Positions 53,108 through 60,505 of a stretch of DNA of 64,000 nucleotides are shown here, one piece after another (position 1 is the first letter of the stretch; every line of letters begins with the position of its first letter). The notes below the pieces were generated by a model. It saw only the letters and a list, made by a program, of their open reading frames with translations. It searched no databases and was not told the DNA's origin. The stretch covers positions 330,955-394,954 of the forward strand of contig NZ_RZYA01000007.1 in assembly GCF_004005495.1 (NCBI RefSeq), read 5' to 3'. Source of the DNA: Streptomyces antnestii (lineage in GTDB: Bacteria > Actinomycetota > Actinomycetes > Streptomycetales > Streptomycetaceae). The position numbers were made by a program, and so were the translations under genes.

Positions 53108-53551
53108 GTGCAGACCGATGTCGATCCGCGCAACCTGATCGGCCGCAAGGCCTTCGACCGCAACGGAGCCAAGATCGGGACCGTCGACGAGGTCTACCTC
53201 GACGACGCGACCGGCGTCCCGGAGTGGGCGGCGATACGGACCGGCCTGTTCAGCCGGGACGCGTTCGTCCCCCTGGAGCCGAGCGAACTGGTCGAGGGCA
53301 CCCTGCGGATCCCCTTCGAACGCTCTCTGATCAAGGACGCCCCCGACTTCGGGGTCGGCCGCCACCTCTCCCCCGAACAGGAGCTCCAGCTCTACCACCA
53401 CTACGGGCTCCACATCTCGGCCCCCGACGACCTCGATACCCCGCCGGACCGCGACTTCGGCCATCTCGCCGGCAACGGAAACGGCAAAAGCAACAACGGC
53501 AAAAGCAACAACGGCAAGAGCAACAACGGCAACGGCCCGGACGACACCTGA
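53108..53551 (+). CDS. PRC-barrel domain protein
   Basis: A 147-residue protein with one PRC-barrel (residues about 5-90: RNLIGRKAFDRNGAKIGTVD, EVYLDDATGVPEWAAIRTGL, FVPLEPSELVEGTLRIPFER) followed by a hydrophilic C-terminal tail with three GKSNN repeats encoded by a 15-base unit at 53482-53529. PRC-barrels bind RNA or other proteins; in Streptomyces this one is common and without a known role. GTG at 53108 with GGAGGG upstream. It is divergent from gcvP, sharing the region of the riboswitch. Confidence 0.9.
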   Translation: MQTDVDPRNLIGRKAFDRNGAKIGTVDEVYLDDATGVPEWAAIRTGLFSRDAFVPLEPSELVEGTLRIPFERSLIKDAPDFGVGRHLSPEQELQLYHHYGLHISAPDDLDTPPDRDFGHLAGNGNGKSNNGKSNNGKSNNGNGPDDT

Positions 53552-53555
53552 CCCG

Positions 53556-54977
53556 TCACCGGCCCGACCCGCCACCCGACGCCTCCGACACCCCGGCCCG
53601 CCCCGCGTCGCCCTCCGCCACCAGCGGCAGCGGCTCCGCGGGAACGAGCGCGGGGTCGTCGGTGCGGAACGTCCGCACCCGCCCGGGCTCCGAGTACGGC
53701 GTCTCGAAGCGCACCGTCACCCTCCCGAGCCCGCTCCCCTGCACCCACCCGTGCCCGAACTCCTCGTGCCGCACGTCGTGCCCCGCCACCCAGCGCCGGT
53801 CGGCGGGCTCCACGACCTCTTCGGCCGCCGCCTCACCCTGCTCCACCGCACCACCCGCCCCGTCCGCCTCACCCTCGGCCGCGTGCGCGTCGGCCTCCGC
53901 CTGCGCCCGCGCCTGCGCGAACAGGTCCTCCTGCGTGTAGTCGGCCAGGCCGGTCACCCCGACCCCGAGCAGCCGCACCCCACCCGTCGTGTCCACGGAC
54001 TCCAGCAGCCGCGCGGCCGCCTCGCTCACCACGGCGGGGTCGTCGGTGGGCCCGCGCAGCGTCTCGGATCTCGTCAGCGTGGAGAAGTCGTAGCGCCGCA
54101 CCTTGAGGACGACGGTCCGCCCGGACCGCTCCGCGCCCTTCAGCCGCTGCACACACCGCTCGGCGAGCCGCTGCACCTCAAGCCGCACCCGCACCCGGTC
54201 GTGGATGTCCACGTCGTACGTGTCCTCGACCGACACCGACTTCGTGTCCCGCTCGGCCACCACGGGCCGGTCGTCGTGCGCGAGGGCCATGGCGTACAGC
54301 GAGGCCCCGTGCGACTTCCCGAGGAGCCGTACGAGCTCGTCCTCGCCCGCCTCGGCGATCTCCTCGACGGTGGTGATCCCGGCCCGCCGCAGATGGTCCC
54401 CGGTCGCCGGCCCCACCCCGGGCAGCGTGCGCACCGGCATGGGCCCGAGCAGCGCCCGCTCGGTGCCGGGCTCTATCAGCCGGAGCCCGTCCGGCTTGGC
54501 CTCCTCGGAGGCGATCTTCGCCAGCATCTTGGAGGCAGCGAGACCCACCGAGCCGGTCAGCCCCGTCACGACCCTGATCTCGGCCCGCAGCCGCTCACCG
54601 GCCAGCCGCGCCGACGCGGCGTCCCAGGCCACGTCACCGGCCTCCAGATCGACGAACGCCTCGTCCAGGCTCAGCGGCTCCACGAGCGGCGACAGCCCCC
54701 GCAGCAACCCCATCACCTGCTCGCTGACCTCCCGGTACAGCTGGAAGCGCGGCACGAGATAGGCGGCGTTGGGCGCGAGGCGGCGTGCCTGCCCCATCGG
54801 CATCGCCGAGTGGACCCCGAACACCCGGGCCTCGTACGAGGCGGTGGCGACCACCCCACGGGGCCCGAGCCCGCCCACGACCACGGCTTTTCCGCGCAGG
54901 CTCGGCTTCGCCGCCTGCTCTGCGGAGGCGAAGAAGGCATCCATGTCGAGATGCAGAATCGTCGGGGCGGTTCTCAC
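53556..54977 (-). CDS. dinB: DNA polymerase IV (Y-family)
   Basis: A 473-residue Y-family polymerase. Seen: ILHLDMDAFFASAEQ (first catalytic Asp pair), ATASYEARVFGVHSAMPMGQ, SLDEAFVDLEAGDVAWDAAS (second catalytic acids), helix-hairpin-helix VRTLPGVGPATGDHLRRAGI, and a little finger RVRLEVQRLAERCVQRLKGA. A C-terminal extension of about 110 residues ends in an unrelated HDVRHEEFGHGWVQGSGLGR domain common in actinobacterial DinB and probably a beta-clamp or partner binding region. It bypasses damaged bases with low fidelity. GTG at 54977. Confidence 0.96.
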   Translation of the reverse strand: MRTAPTILHLDMDAFFASAEQAAKPSLRGKAVVVGGLGPRGVVATASYEARVFGVHSAMPMGQARRLAPNAAYLVPRFQLYREVSEQVMGLLRGLSPLVEPLSLDEAFVDLEAGDVAWDAASARLAGERLRAEIRVVTGLTGSVGLAASKMLAKIASEEAKPDGLRLIEPGTERALLGPMPVRTLPGVGPATGDHLRRAGITTVEEIAEAGEDELVRLLGKSHGASLYAMALAHDDRPVVAERDTKSVSVEDTYDVDIHDRVRVRLEVQRLAERCVQRLKGAERSGRTVVLKVRRYDFSTLTRSETLRGPTDDPAVVSEAAARLLESVDTTGGVRLLGVGVTGLADYTQEDLFAQARAQAEADAHAAEGEADGAGGAVEQGEAAAEEVVEPADRRWVAGHDVRHEEFGHGWVQGSGLGRVTVRFETPYSEPGRVRTFRTDDPALVPAEPLPLVAEGDAGRAGVSEASGGGSGR

Positions 54978-55033
54978 ATCCCCGATGCTGCCCTACGGCA
55001 CTGACAATGCGGCTTCAGGCGCATCGGCGCCGC

Positions 55034-55678
55034 TCACACCGCGCGGTTGCGCCGCCTCGCCAGCTCGTCCGCCGGGTTGTTCCCCATCAGGGTCTCGCCC
55101 GTGTCGATGCGCTCCCCGTGCAGCTGCGACAGGGCGCTCTCGACGTCCCGCCACACCACACCGACCGCGATCCCGAAGATGCCCTGACCGCCCTGGAGCA
55201 GGTCGTGCACCTCCGTCGGCGAGCTGCACTCGTAGACCGTGGCGCCGTCACTCATGAGGGTCATCCGCTCCAGATCGCTGAAGCCGCGCTCCCTGAGGTG
55301 CTGCACCGCGGTACGGATGTTCTGCAGGGACACACCGGTGTCGAGGAACCGCTTCACGATCTTCAGGACGACGACGTCCCGGAAGCTGTAGAGCCGCTGG
55401 GTCCCCGACCCGTGGGCGGGCCGCACACTCGGCTCGACCAGGCCGGTCCTCGCCCAGTAGTCCAGCTGCCGATAGGTGATCCCGGCCGCCGCGCACGCGG
55501 TGGGTCCCCGGTATCCGACCTGCTCGGGCGCCGGGTCGTCATCCCCCCGGACGACCGCCGGCAACACCGTCGGCCGACGCGGAATGTGATCGGCCGCGTG
55601 GCCGTGAAGCGAGTACGGGCCGCTCTCCGCCGGACTGTGTCCGCCGCCCCCAGCCGTACCGTCGCCGCTGCTTCTCAC
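55034..55678 (-). CDS. MerR-family regulator (Rv1830-like)
   Basis: A 214-residue regulator: a disordered start, then the MerR winged helix GITYRQLDYWARTGLVEPSV and RLYSFRDVVVLKIVKRFLDT, a coiled coil and a C-terminal domain QGGQGIFGIAVGVVWRDVES. Order and sequence match mycobacterial Rv1830, whose gene also follows the bifunctional nuclease. GTG at 55678 with AGGTCGGC upstream. In the mycobacterial homologue the regulator affects growth; the target here is not known. Confidence 0.92.
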   Translation of the reverse strand: MRSSGDGTAGGGGHSPAESGPYSLHGHAADHIPRRPTVLPAVVRGDDDPAPEQVGYRGPTACAAAGITYRQLDYWARTGLVEPSVRPAHGSGTQRLYSFRDVVVLKIVKRFLDTGVSLQNIRTAVQHLRERGFSDLERMTLMSDGATVYECSSPTEVHDLLQGGQGIFGIAVGVVWRDVESALSQLHGERIDTGETLMGNNPADELARRRNRAV

Positions 55679-55885
55679 GCCGACCTCCTCTTTGACCTGC
55701 CCTCTCGACGGTAGGCAGTCACCAGGGGTGCGTCAACGATCGCCACACTCGGCACGCCGAGTGATAATCACCCTACGAGTGGTTTCCCGTACCTCACCGC
55801 GGGGAAAGGCTAGCCGAATGGTCCGACCGGGCCCCGCGCGGCGGCCGCCTTCCGGAGGCCGTCCGCGTCACCGACTTCGTCCGTG

Positions 55886-56359
55886 TCACTGACTGTTGGT
55901 CCCGAAGTCCTCGGGTGAGATCTGGTCGAGGAACTCGCGGAACTTCTCCACCTCGTCCTCCTGTTCGTCCGGGATCGCGATCCCGGCATCGTCGAGCACA
56001 CCGTCACTGCCGTAGATCGGCGTACCGGTGCGCAGCGCGAGCGCTATGGCGTCCGACGGGCGGGCACTGACCTCGACCCCACTGGCGAACACCAGTTCCG
56101 CGTAGAAGACGCCTTCGCGCAGGTCCGTGATGCGTACTTCCGTGAGCTCCTGCCCCACTGCCTCCAGCACGTCCTTGAACAGGTCGTGCGTCAGCGGGCG
56201 CGCGGGAGCCATGCCCTGCTGTGCGAAGGCGATCGCCGTCGCCTCCCCCGGACCGATCCAGATGGGGAGGTAACGGTCGCCTCCCACTTCACGCAGGAGC
56301 ACGATCGGTTGGTTGGAGGGCATTTCGACCCGGACACCTACGACGTCGAGCTCGTTCAC
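55886..56359 (-). CDS. Bifunctional nuclease family protein (DUF151)
   Basis: A 157-residue protein: NELDVVGVRVEMPSNQPIVL, LREVGGDRYLPIWIGPGEAT, FAQQGMAPARPLTHDLFKDV, YAELVFASGVEVSARPSDAI and ALALRTGTPIYGSDGVLDDA. The family includes plant bifunctional nucleases, and the mycobacterial orthologue Rv1829 sits in the same order. C-terminal tail is acidic. GTG at 56359. Its exact activity in actinobacteria has not been settled. Confidence 0.94.
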   Translation of the reverse strand: MNELDVVGVRVEMPSNQPIVLLREVGGDRYLPIWIGPGEATAIAFAQQGMAPARPLTHDLFKDVLEAVGQELTEVRITDLREGVFYAELVFASGVEVSARPSDAIALALRTGTPIYGSDGVLDDAGIAIPDEQEDEVEKFREFLDQISPEDFGTNSQ

Positions 56360-56455
56360 ACAGCAACCCTAGGACGTGCCCGGCAGGTTTGGGTAGTCGG
56401 GCACCCGTCGATCGCCGGTCGCACACCGCGCGGGCCCCCTCACATCAGGCCTGCA

Positions 56456-57199
56456 TCAGGGCAGACGCACGCCGAGCGCGGTCTGCACGAGCGCCCCGTG
56501 AAGCTTCACGGTCAGCCCCGCGAGCTCCTTCGCACGGGCCTGCGCGTGCGCCCTGGTCTGGGGATTGCGGTGCCGTCGCAGCGGGGCCACGACCTGGTCG
56601 ACCAGTCCGGCCTCCCGGTCGGCGGCGGCCTTCATCGCCCGCAGATGCCGGGGCTCGATACCGAAACGGCCCAGTTCCATGACCAGCTCGGCGACCGTGA
56701 CCGCCTCCGCGTCGTATCCGCCGTCCGGCAGCGGCACGATGAGGCCGTACGACTCCCACTCGTCGAGTTCGGGGGACTCGACGCCGGCGGCGGCAAGCAG
56801 CTCGTCACGGCCCACCCGGGCCACTGTCGGGCTGTCACCGCCCTCGCCGCCCCGGCCGTCCTCGCCGTCACCCGGCCGCCCGGGAGAGGGCAGCGTGATC
56901 GTCTCTCCCCGCTCCAGGGCGTCGAGCTGCTCCTTGATGACCTTCAGCGGCAGGTAGTGGTCCCGCTGCATGCGCAGTACGTGGGCGAGTCGCTCGACGT
57001 CGTCCGGGCCGAACTTGCGGTACCCCGAGGGGGTGCGCTGCGGCTCGATCAGCCCCTCCGCCTCCAGGAACCTGATCTTGGAGATGGTGACTTCCGGGAA
57101 CTCGTCGCGCAGCACGTTCAGCACGGTGCCGATGCTCATCAGCCGACTGTCCGTGAGGGCGATGCCGTGACCGGCACCGCCCTTCGGTGTTTGAAGCAT
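56456..57199 (-). CDS. ftsR: MerR-family regulator FtsR (Rv1828-like)
   Basis: A 247-residue MerR protein: MSIGTVLNVLRDEFPEVTIS, KIRFLEAEGLIEPQRTPSGY, RKFGPDDVERLAHVLRMQRD, then a C-terminal effector-like domain AEAVTVAELVMELGRFGIEP. The orthologue in Corynebacterium glutamicum, FtsR, activates ftsZ and affects division. A Gly/Glu/Asp-rich insertion (GRPGDGEDGRGGEGGD) near 100-120 is longer than in relatives. ATG at 57199 with GGAAGG upstream, 17 bases downstream of the FHA gene stop, same strand. Confidence 0.94.
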   Translation of the reverse strand: MLQTPKGGAGHGIALTDSRLMSIGTVLNVLRDEFPEVTISKIRFLEAEGLIEPQRTPSGYRKFGPDDVERLAHVLRMQRDHYLPLKVIKEQLDALERGETITLPSPGRPGDGEDGRGGEGGDSPTVARVGRDELLAAAGVESPELDEWESYGLIVPLPDGGYDAEAVTVAELVMELGRFGIEPRHLRAMKAAADREAGLVDQVVAPLRRHRNPQTRAHAQARAKELAGLTVKLHGALVQTALGVRLP

Positions 57200-57215
57200 G
57201 GACCTTCCTGACAGG

Positions 57216-58055
57216 TCAGATGCCCCGCTGGCTCGCGTAGAAGACCAGCCGGTACTTGCCGATCTGCACCTCGTCGCCGTTCGACAGCGTGACCGAGTCG
57301 ATCCGCTCCCGATTGACGTACGTGCCGTTGAGGCTGCCCACGTCGCTGACGGTGAAGGTGCCGTCGGCTCCGCGACGGAACTCCACATGGCGGCGCGACA
57401 CGGTCACGTCGTCGAGGAAAATGTCGCTCTGCGGGTGCCGGCCCGCCGTGGTCAGCTCGCCGTCGAGGAGGAAGCGGCTGCCCGAGTTCGGACCGCGTCG
57501 CACCACGAGGAGCGCCGAGCCGAGCGGCAGGGCGTCGACGGCGGCCTGGGCCTCCGGGGAGAGCGCCGGCGACAGCGTCTGACCGGTGACTTCGGCGTCG
57601 TAGGCCTCAAGGCCCGAAATGGAAATGGTCGAGGTCGTCTCGGACGGACGCTCGGCCCCGCCGCGCAGGGGCGCACCGCAGTTGGAGCAGAACCGGCTCG
57701 CCTCGGCGTTACGGTTTCCGCACCTCGTACACACCAGTGCCGACATGGACGGATCCTCCTGCCGCGGCTGCCCCTCGGGGGCATGGGACGCATGCGGATC
57801 GGGGGTGAACCCTCCACCCGCACTTGAGGTTGACGGTTCCCCGAAACCTATGCGGCCGGACGCGGCAGGGTCAACAGACGACGCGCCCTGTCCGCCCGAA
57901 ATGTCACCGCCCTGACCGCCGACCTCATCACGGAACAGCGGGCGCTCCGCCCCCTGCGCCTCGGCGTCCTGGGCGCGCGGCGCACGGTGCCTGGCAGCGG
58001 CGTTACCGCTGTCCTCGCGTGCGCTCTTGCCGAACAACTTCGCAAACAACTTCAC
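57216..58055 (-). CDS. garA: GarA/OdhI-like FHA protein with zinc ribbon
   Basis: A 279-residue protein. Middle: zinc ribbon VCTRCGNRNAEASRFCSNCG (four cysteines); then the GarA phospho-motif ETTSTISI near 162; then an FHA domain LLVVRRGPNSGSRFLLDGEL, TAGRHPQSDIFLDDVTVSRR, HVEFRRGADGTFTVSDVGSL, NGTYVNRERID at about 195-275. In mycobacteria GarA is phosphorylated at ETTS threonines by PknB/PknG and then switches 2-oxoglutarate enzymes. Here a long acidic N-terminus and the zinc ribbon precede it. GTG at 58055 with AAGGGGAAT upstream. Position next to FtsR matches Rv1827-Rv1828. Confidence 0.94.
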   Translation of the reverse strand: MKLFAKLFGKSAREDSGNAAARHRAPRAQDAEAQGAERPLFRDEVGGQGGDISGGQGASSVDPAASGRIGFGEPSTSSAGGGFTPDPHASHAPEGQPRQEDPSMSALVCTRCGNRNAEASRFCSNCGAPLRGGAERPSETTSTISISGLEAYDAEVTGQTLSPALSPEAQAAVDALPLGSALLVVRRGPNSGSRFLLDGELTTAGRHPQSDIFLDDVTVSRRHVEFRRGADGTFTVSDVGSLNGTYVNRERIDSVTLSNGDEVQIGKYRLVFYASQRGI

Positions 58056-58254
58056 GGGCGATTCCCCTTGACCGAAACAGACCCGCCCGTGGGGCAGGAC
58101 GAACCCTGATTGCACACACCGCCGTACATCAGCGGTACAGACATCCTCACAACGTCCGTATCCGCCAAACAGTTTCCACCACGCACCCCGCTTACGGTGC
58201 GCCGACCCCCCGCAACCTCATGCCCTCGCCGGACCGCCCTCATGCACCCCCGCC

Positions 58255-59181
58255 TCACTGGGAGGACGACCGAGCGTAGTCAGGCCGCTTCGCCGGTCGC
58301 AAGGCGTCCACGACGATCTTCTGCGCACGGGCCACGGTAACCGTGGCCTGCTCCTTCTCCAGCGTCTGGACCACGCCACCGGGGATGTTGAGCGCCGGCT
58401 CCAGGTCCTGCGGCTTGCCGATGACCTTGAAGACGTAGGGCTGGCTGATCTTGTGGCGGTCCACGCTGACTCCCCCGCCGCTCGCGTCCGTCAGATACGT
58501 GTCGGCCACGACCCGGACGTCGTTCACCTGGATCGCCTCGGCGCCCGCTGCCCGTAGTTCCTGGATCGCGTCGAGCAGCATGTCCGCCTGCACCGCGCCC
58601 TTCCTGTCGCTGACCGTCAGCGTGATCCCGGGGCCCTGCGCCGCCACGGTGCCCGCCAGAATGCCGAGTTGCCGTTCCCTCTCGACCGTCTGCTTGCGGG
58701 CCTCCTCGGCCTGGTCCGAGCTGTTCTCCAGCTCGGTGCGCTGCCCCTCGAGACGCTGCTTCTCATCTCCCAGACGCTGCGTACGGTCATCCAGTTCATC
58801 GAGGATGCGTACGAGATCTTCCTGGCGTGCCCCGCGCAGCGCGCTGCTGTCGCTGTTGGACCGCACCTGGATGGCCAGACCGAGCCCCAGGACGAACAGC
58901 AGGACGGCGACGATGAGTTGCGCCCGGGAGATTCGCGGCGGCCACAGCCCCTTGGCCAGCCGCTGGCGTCCGGTCAGGGACGGGTCCTTAGTCCCCGCCG
59001 GCGCGTCCGCGTCGTCCGCCGCCTCAGGGGCGACCTCGGCCGGCAGTTCCCTGCGCAGACGGTGCGGCTCGCCCTCGCCCGTGTCCTCGCTCTTGCTCTC
59101 GCTCTTGCTCTTGTTCTCGATCTCGTGCTTGTTCTCGATCTCGTGCTTGTTCTCGTTCTCGTCCTCGGACATCCGCGTCAC
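58255..59181 (-). CDS. DUF881 membrane protein (second copy)
   Basis: A 308-residue protein: acidic, repetitive start (ENKHEIENKHEIENKSKSES), one membrane helix AQLIVAVLLFVLGLGLAIQV near 90-110, a coiled coil (LDELDDRTQRLGDEKQRLEG), then the DUF881 domain ITLTVSDRKGAVQADMLLDA, IQELRAAGAEAIQVNDVRVV. DUF881/DUF1290 genes are linked to cell-division clusters. GTG at 59181 overlaps the DUF1290 stop (GTGA); an ATG at 59172 is the other possible start. In place of the gcvH found next in mycobacteria there is a 199-base gap to the FHA gene. Confidence 0.93.
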   Translation of the reverse strand: MTRMSEDENENKHEIENKHEIENKSKSESKSEDTGEGEPHRLRRELPAEVAPEAADDADAPAGTKDPSLTGRQRLAKGLWPPRISRAQLIVAVLLFVLGLGLAIQVRSNSDSSALRGARQEDLVRILDELDDRTQRLGDEKQRLEGQRTELENSSDQAEEARKQTVERERQLGILAGTVAAQGPGITLTVSDRKGAVQADMLLDAIQELRAAGAEAIQVNDVRVVADTYLTDASGGGVSVDRHKISQPYVFKVIGKPQDLEPALNIPGGVVQTLEKEQATVTVARAQKIVVDALRPAKRPDYARSSSQ

Positions 59182-59510
59182 GCCCGGAAGACGTGCCGCC
59201 GGATGGCGGCCGCGTTGGAGAAGATACGGATACCGAGCACCACGACGACACCGGTGGACAGCTGCGCGCCCACGCCCAGCTTGTCGCCCAGGAACACGAT
59301 CAGCGCCGCCACGACGACGTTCGACAGGAACGAGACGACGAAGACCTTGTCGTCGAAGATCCCGTCGAGCATCGCCCGCAGACCGCCGAACACCGCGTCG
59401 AGGGCCGCCACCACGGCGATCGGAAGATAGGGCTCGACCACCGCCGGAACCTCGGGCCGGACGAACAGTCCGACCACGACTCCGACGACGAGGCCCAGTA
59501 CGGCGATCAC
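59178..59510 (-). CDS. Small basic protein, DUF1290 (Sbp)
   Basis: A 110-residue protein with three membrane helices: IAVLGLVVGVVVGLFVRPEV, YLPIAVVAALDAVFGGLRAM and VVSFLSNVVVAALIVFLGDK, with LRAMLDGIFDDKVFVVSF between. The family is always near DUF881 genes and ftsZ-like loci in Gram-positive bacteria. GTG at 59510 overlaps the upstream DUF881 stop (GTGA), and its own stop overlaps the next GTG. The three genes are thus read as a unit. Confidence 0.95.
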   Translation of the reverse strand: MIAVLGLVVGVVVGLFVRPEVPAVVEPYLPIAVVAALDAVFGGLRAMLDGIFDDKVFVVSFLSNVVVAALIVFLGDKLGVGAQLSTGVVVVLGIRIFSNAAAIRRHVFRA

Positions 59511-60406
59511 GATGTGCCCTTCTCTGTTCTCGGCTGTGCTGTACGTACGATCACGCTCGGCGCGGCAGGCAGGCGGACGTCGTCCTGGGCCGAAATGGCG
59601 GTCCTGATCCCGAAGTTCTCCTGCAGGGCGTGCAGGTACATGCCGTCCGGACTGTTCTGGAACCGGGTGCTCAGCCGCCGGCCGTCCCCCACCGCGAGCA
59701 CCGTGTACGGCGGCACGAGCGGTCTGTTGTCGACCAGTATCGCGTCACCCGCCGCGCGGATCGCGGACAGGGCCGTCAGCCGCTGCCCGTTGATCGCGAC
59801 GGCCTCGGCCCCGGACTGCCAGAGTCCGTTCACGACCCGCTGCATGTCCCGGTCCCGCACCCGCCCGGTATCGGAGAAGCCGGTGCTCTCACGCGGCCCA
59901 CCGCCGCCCTGGTCTGCTTCCTTGGCGTCGTCCACCACGAGCTTCACGCCGGGGCCGTGCACCGCTGTGGCCCCGGAGAGCAGACCGAGCAGCTCGCCCT
60001 TGTCCCCGCCATGCTTCTTCAGCGCCTCACGCTGCCGGTCGCCCACGTCGTTGCGCAGCATGTCGACCTTGCGCTCGAGCTTGTCCGCGGTGGCCGTCTC
60101 CCGGTCGATACGGGCGATGAGCTCCTCGCGCTCCTTCGCCACGACCGGCGCCGCCACGCGCGCCTGCGCCGCCCCCACCGTCACCACGAGCGCCGCGAGA
60201 ACGAGCCCCGCCGCGAGCCCGAGCTTGGCCCGCAGCGTGCGCGGCATACCGCCGTTGCCCTCGGCCTTTTTACGCGCCGCCGCCTCCGCGTATCCGTCGT
60301 CGAGGCTGTGGTCCATCACGTTCGTCAGCAGCGACATGGACGCGTCGGGACGCCTGGGGCGCACGGGGCCTGCGGGACTGCTCCGATCGGGGGGCTGCTG
60401 CGGCAT
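59507..60406 (-). CDS. DUF881 membrane protein (first copy)
   Basis: A 299-residue protein: PQQPPDRSSPAGPVRPRRPD cytoplasmic start, one helix LGLAAGLVLAALVVTVGAAQ near 65-85, coiled coil (EREELIARIDRETATADKLE), DUF881 domain VKLVVDDAKEADQ and MQRVVNGLWQSGAEAVAING. ATG at 60406 is used; a GTG at 60415 would add three residues. First gene of the DUF881-DUF1290-DUF881 unit, with GTGA overlaps downstream. Confidence 0.93.
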   Translation of the reverse strand: MPQQPPDRSSPAGPVRPRRPDASMSLLTNVMDHSLDDGYAEAAARKKAEGNGGMPRTLRAKLGLAAGLVLAALVVTVGAAQARVAAPVVAKEREELIARIDRETATADKLERKVDMLRNDVGDRQREALKKHGGDKGELLGLLSGATAVHGPGVKLVVDDAKEADQGGGGPRESTGFSDTGRVRDRDMQRVVNGLWQSGAEAVAINGQRLTALSAIRAAGDAILVDNRPLVPPYTVLAVGDGRRLSTRFQNSPDGMYLHALQENFGIRTAISAQDDVRLPAAPSVIVRTAQPRTEKGTS

Positions 60407-60505
60407 GCCGCACATCGTCGCACGTGGTGGCCTCTACCTCCGAATGGCCCCACCCACGTGCCGATCGGCCCCCTTCACGGGCGCCGACCGACACGTACGA
60501 CGGAC

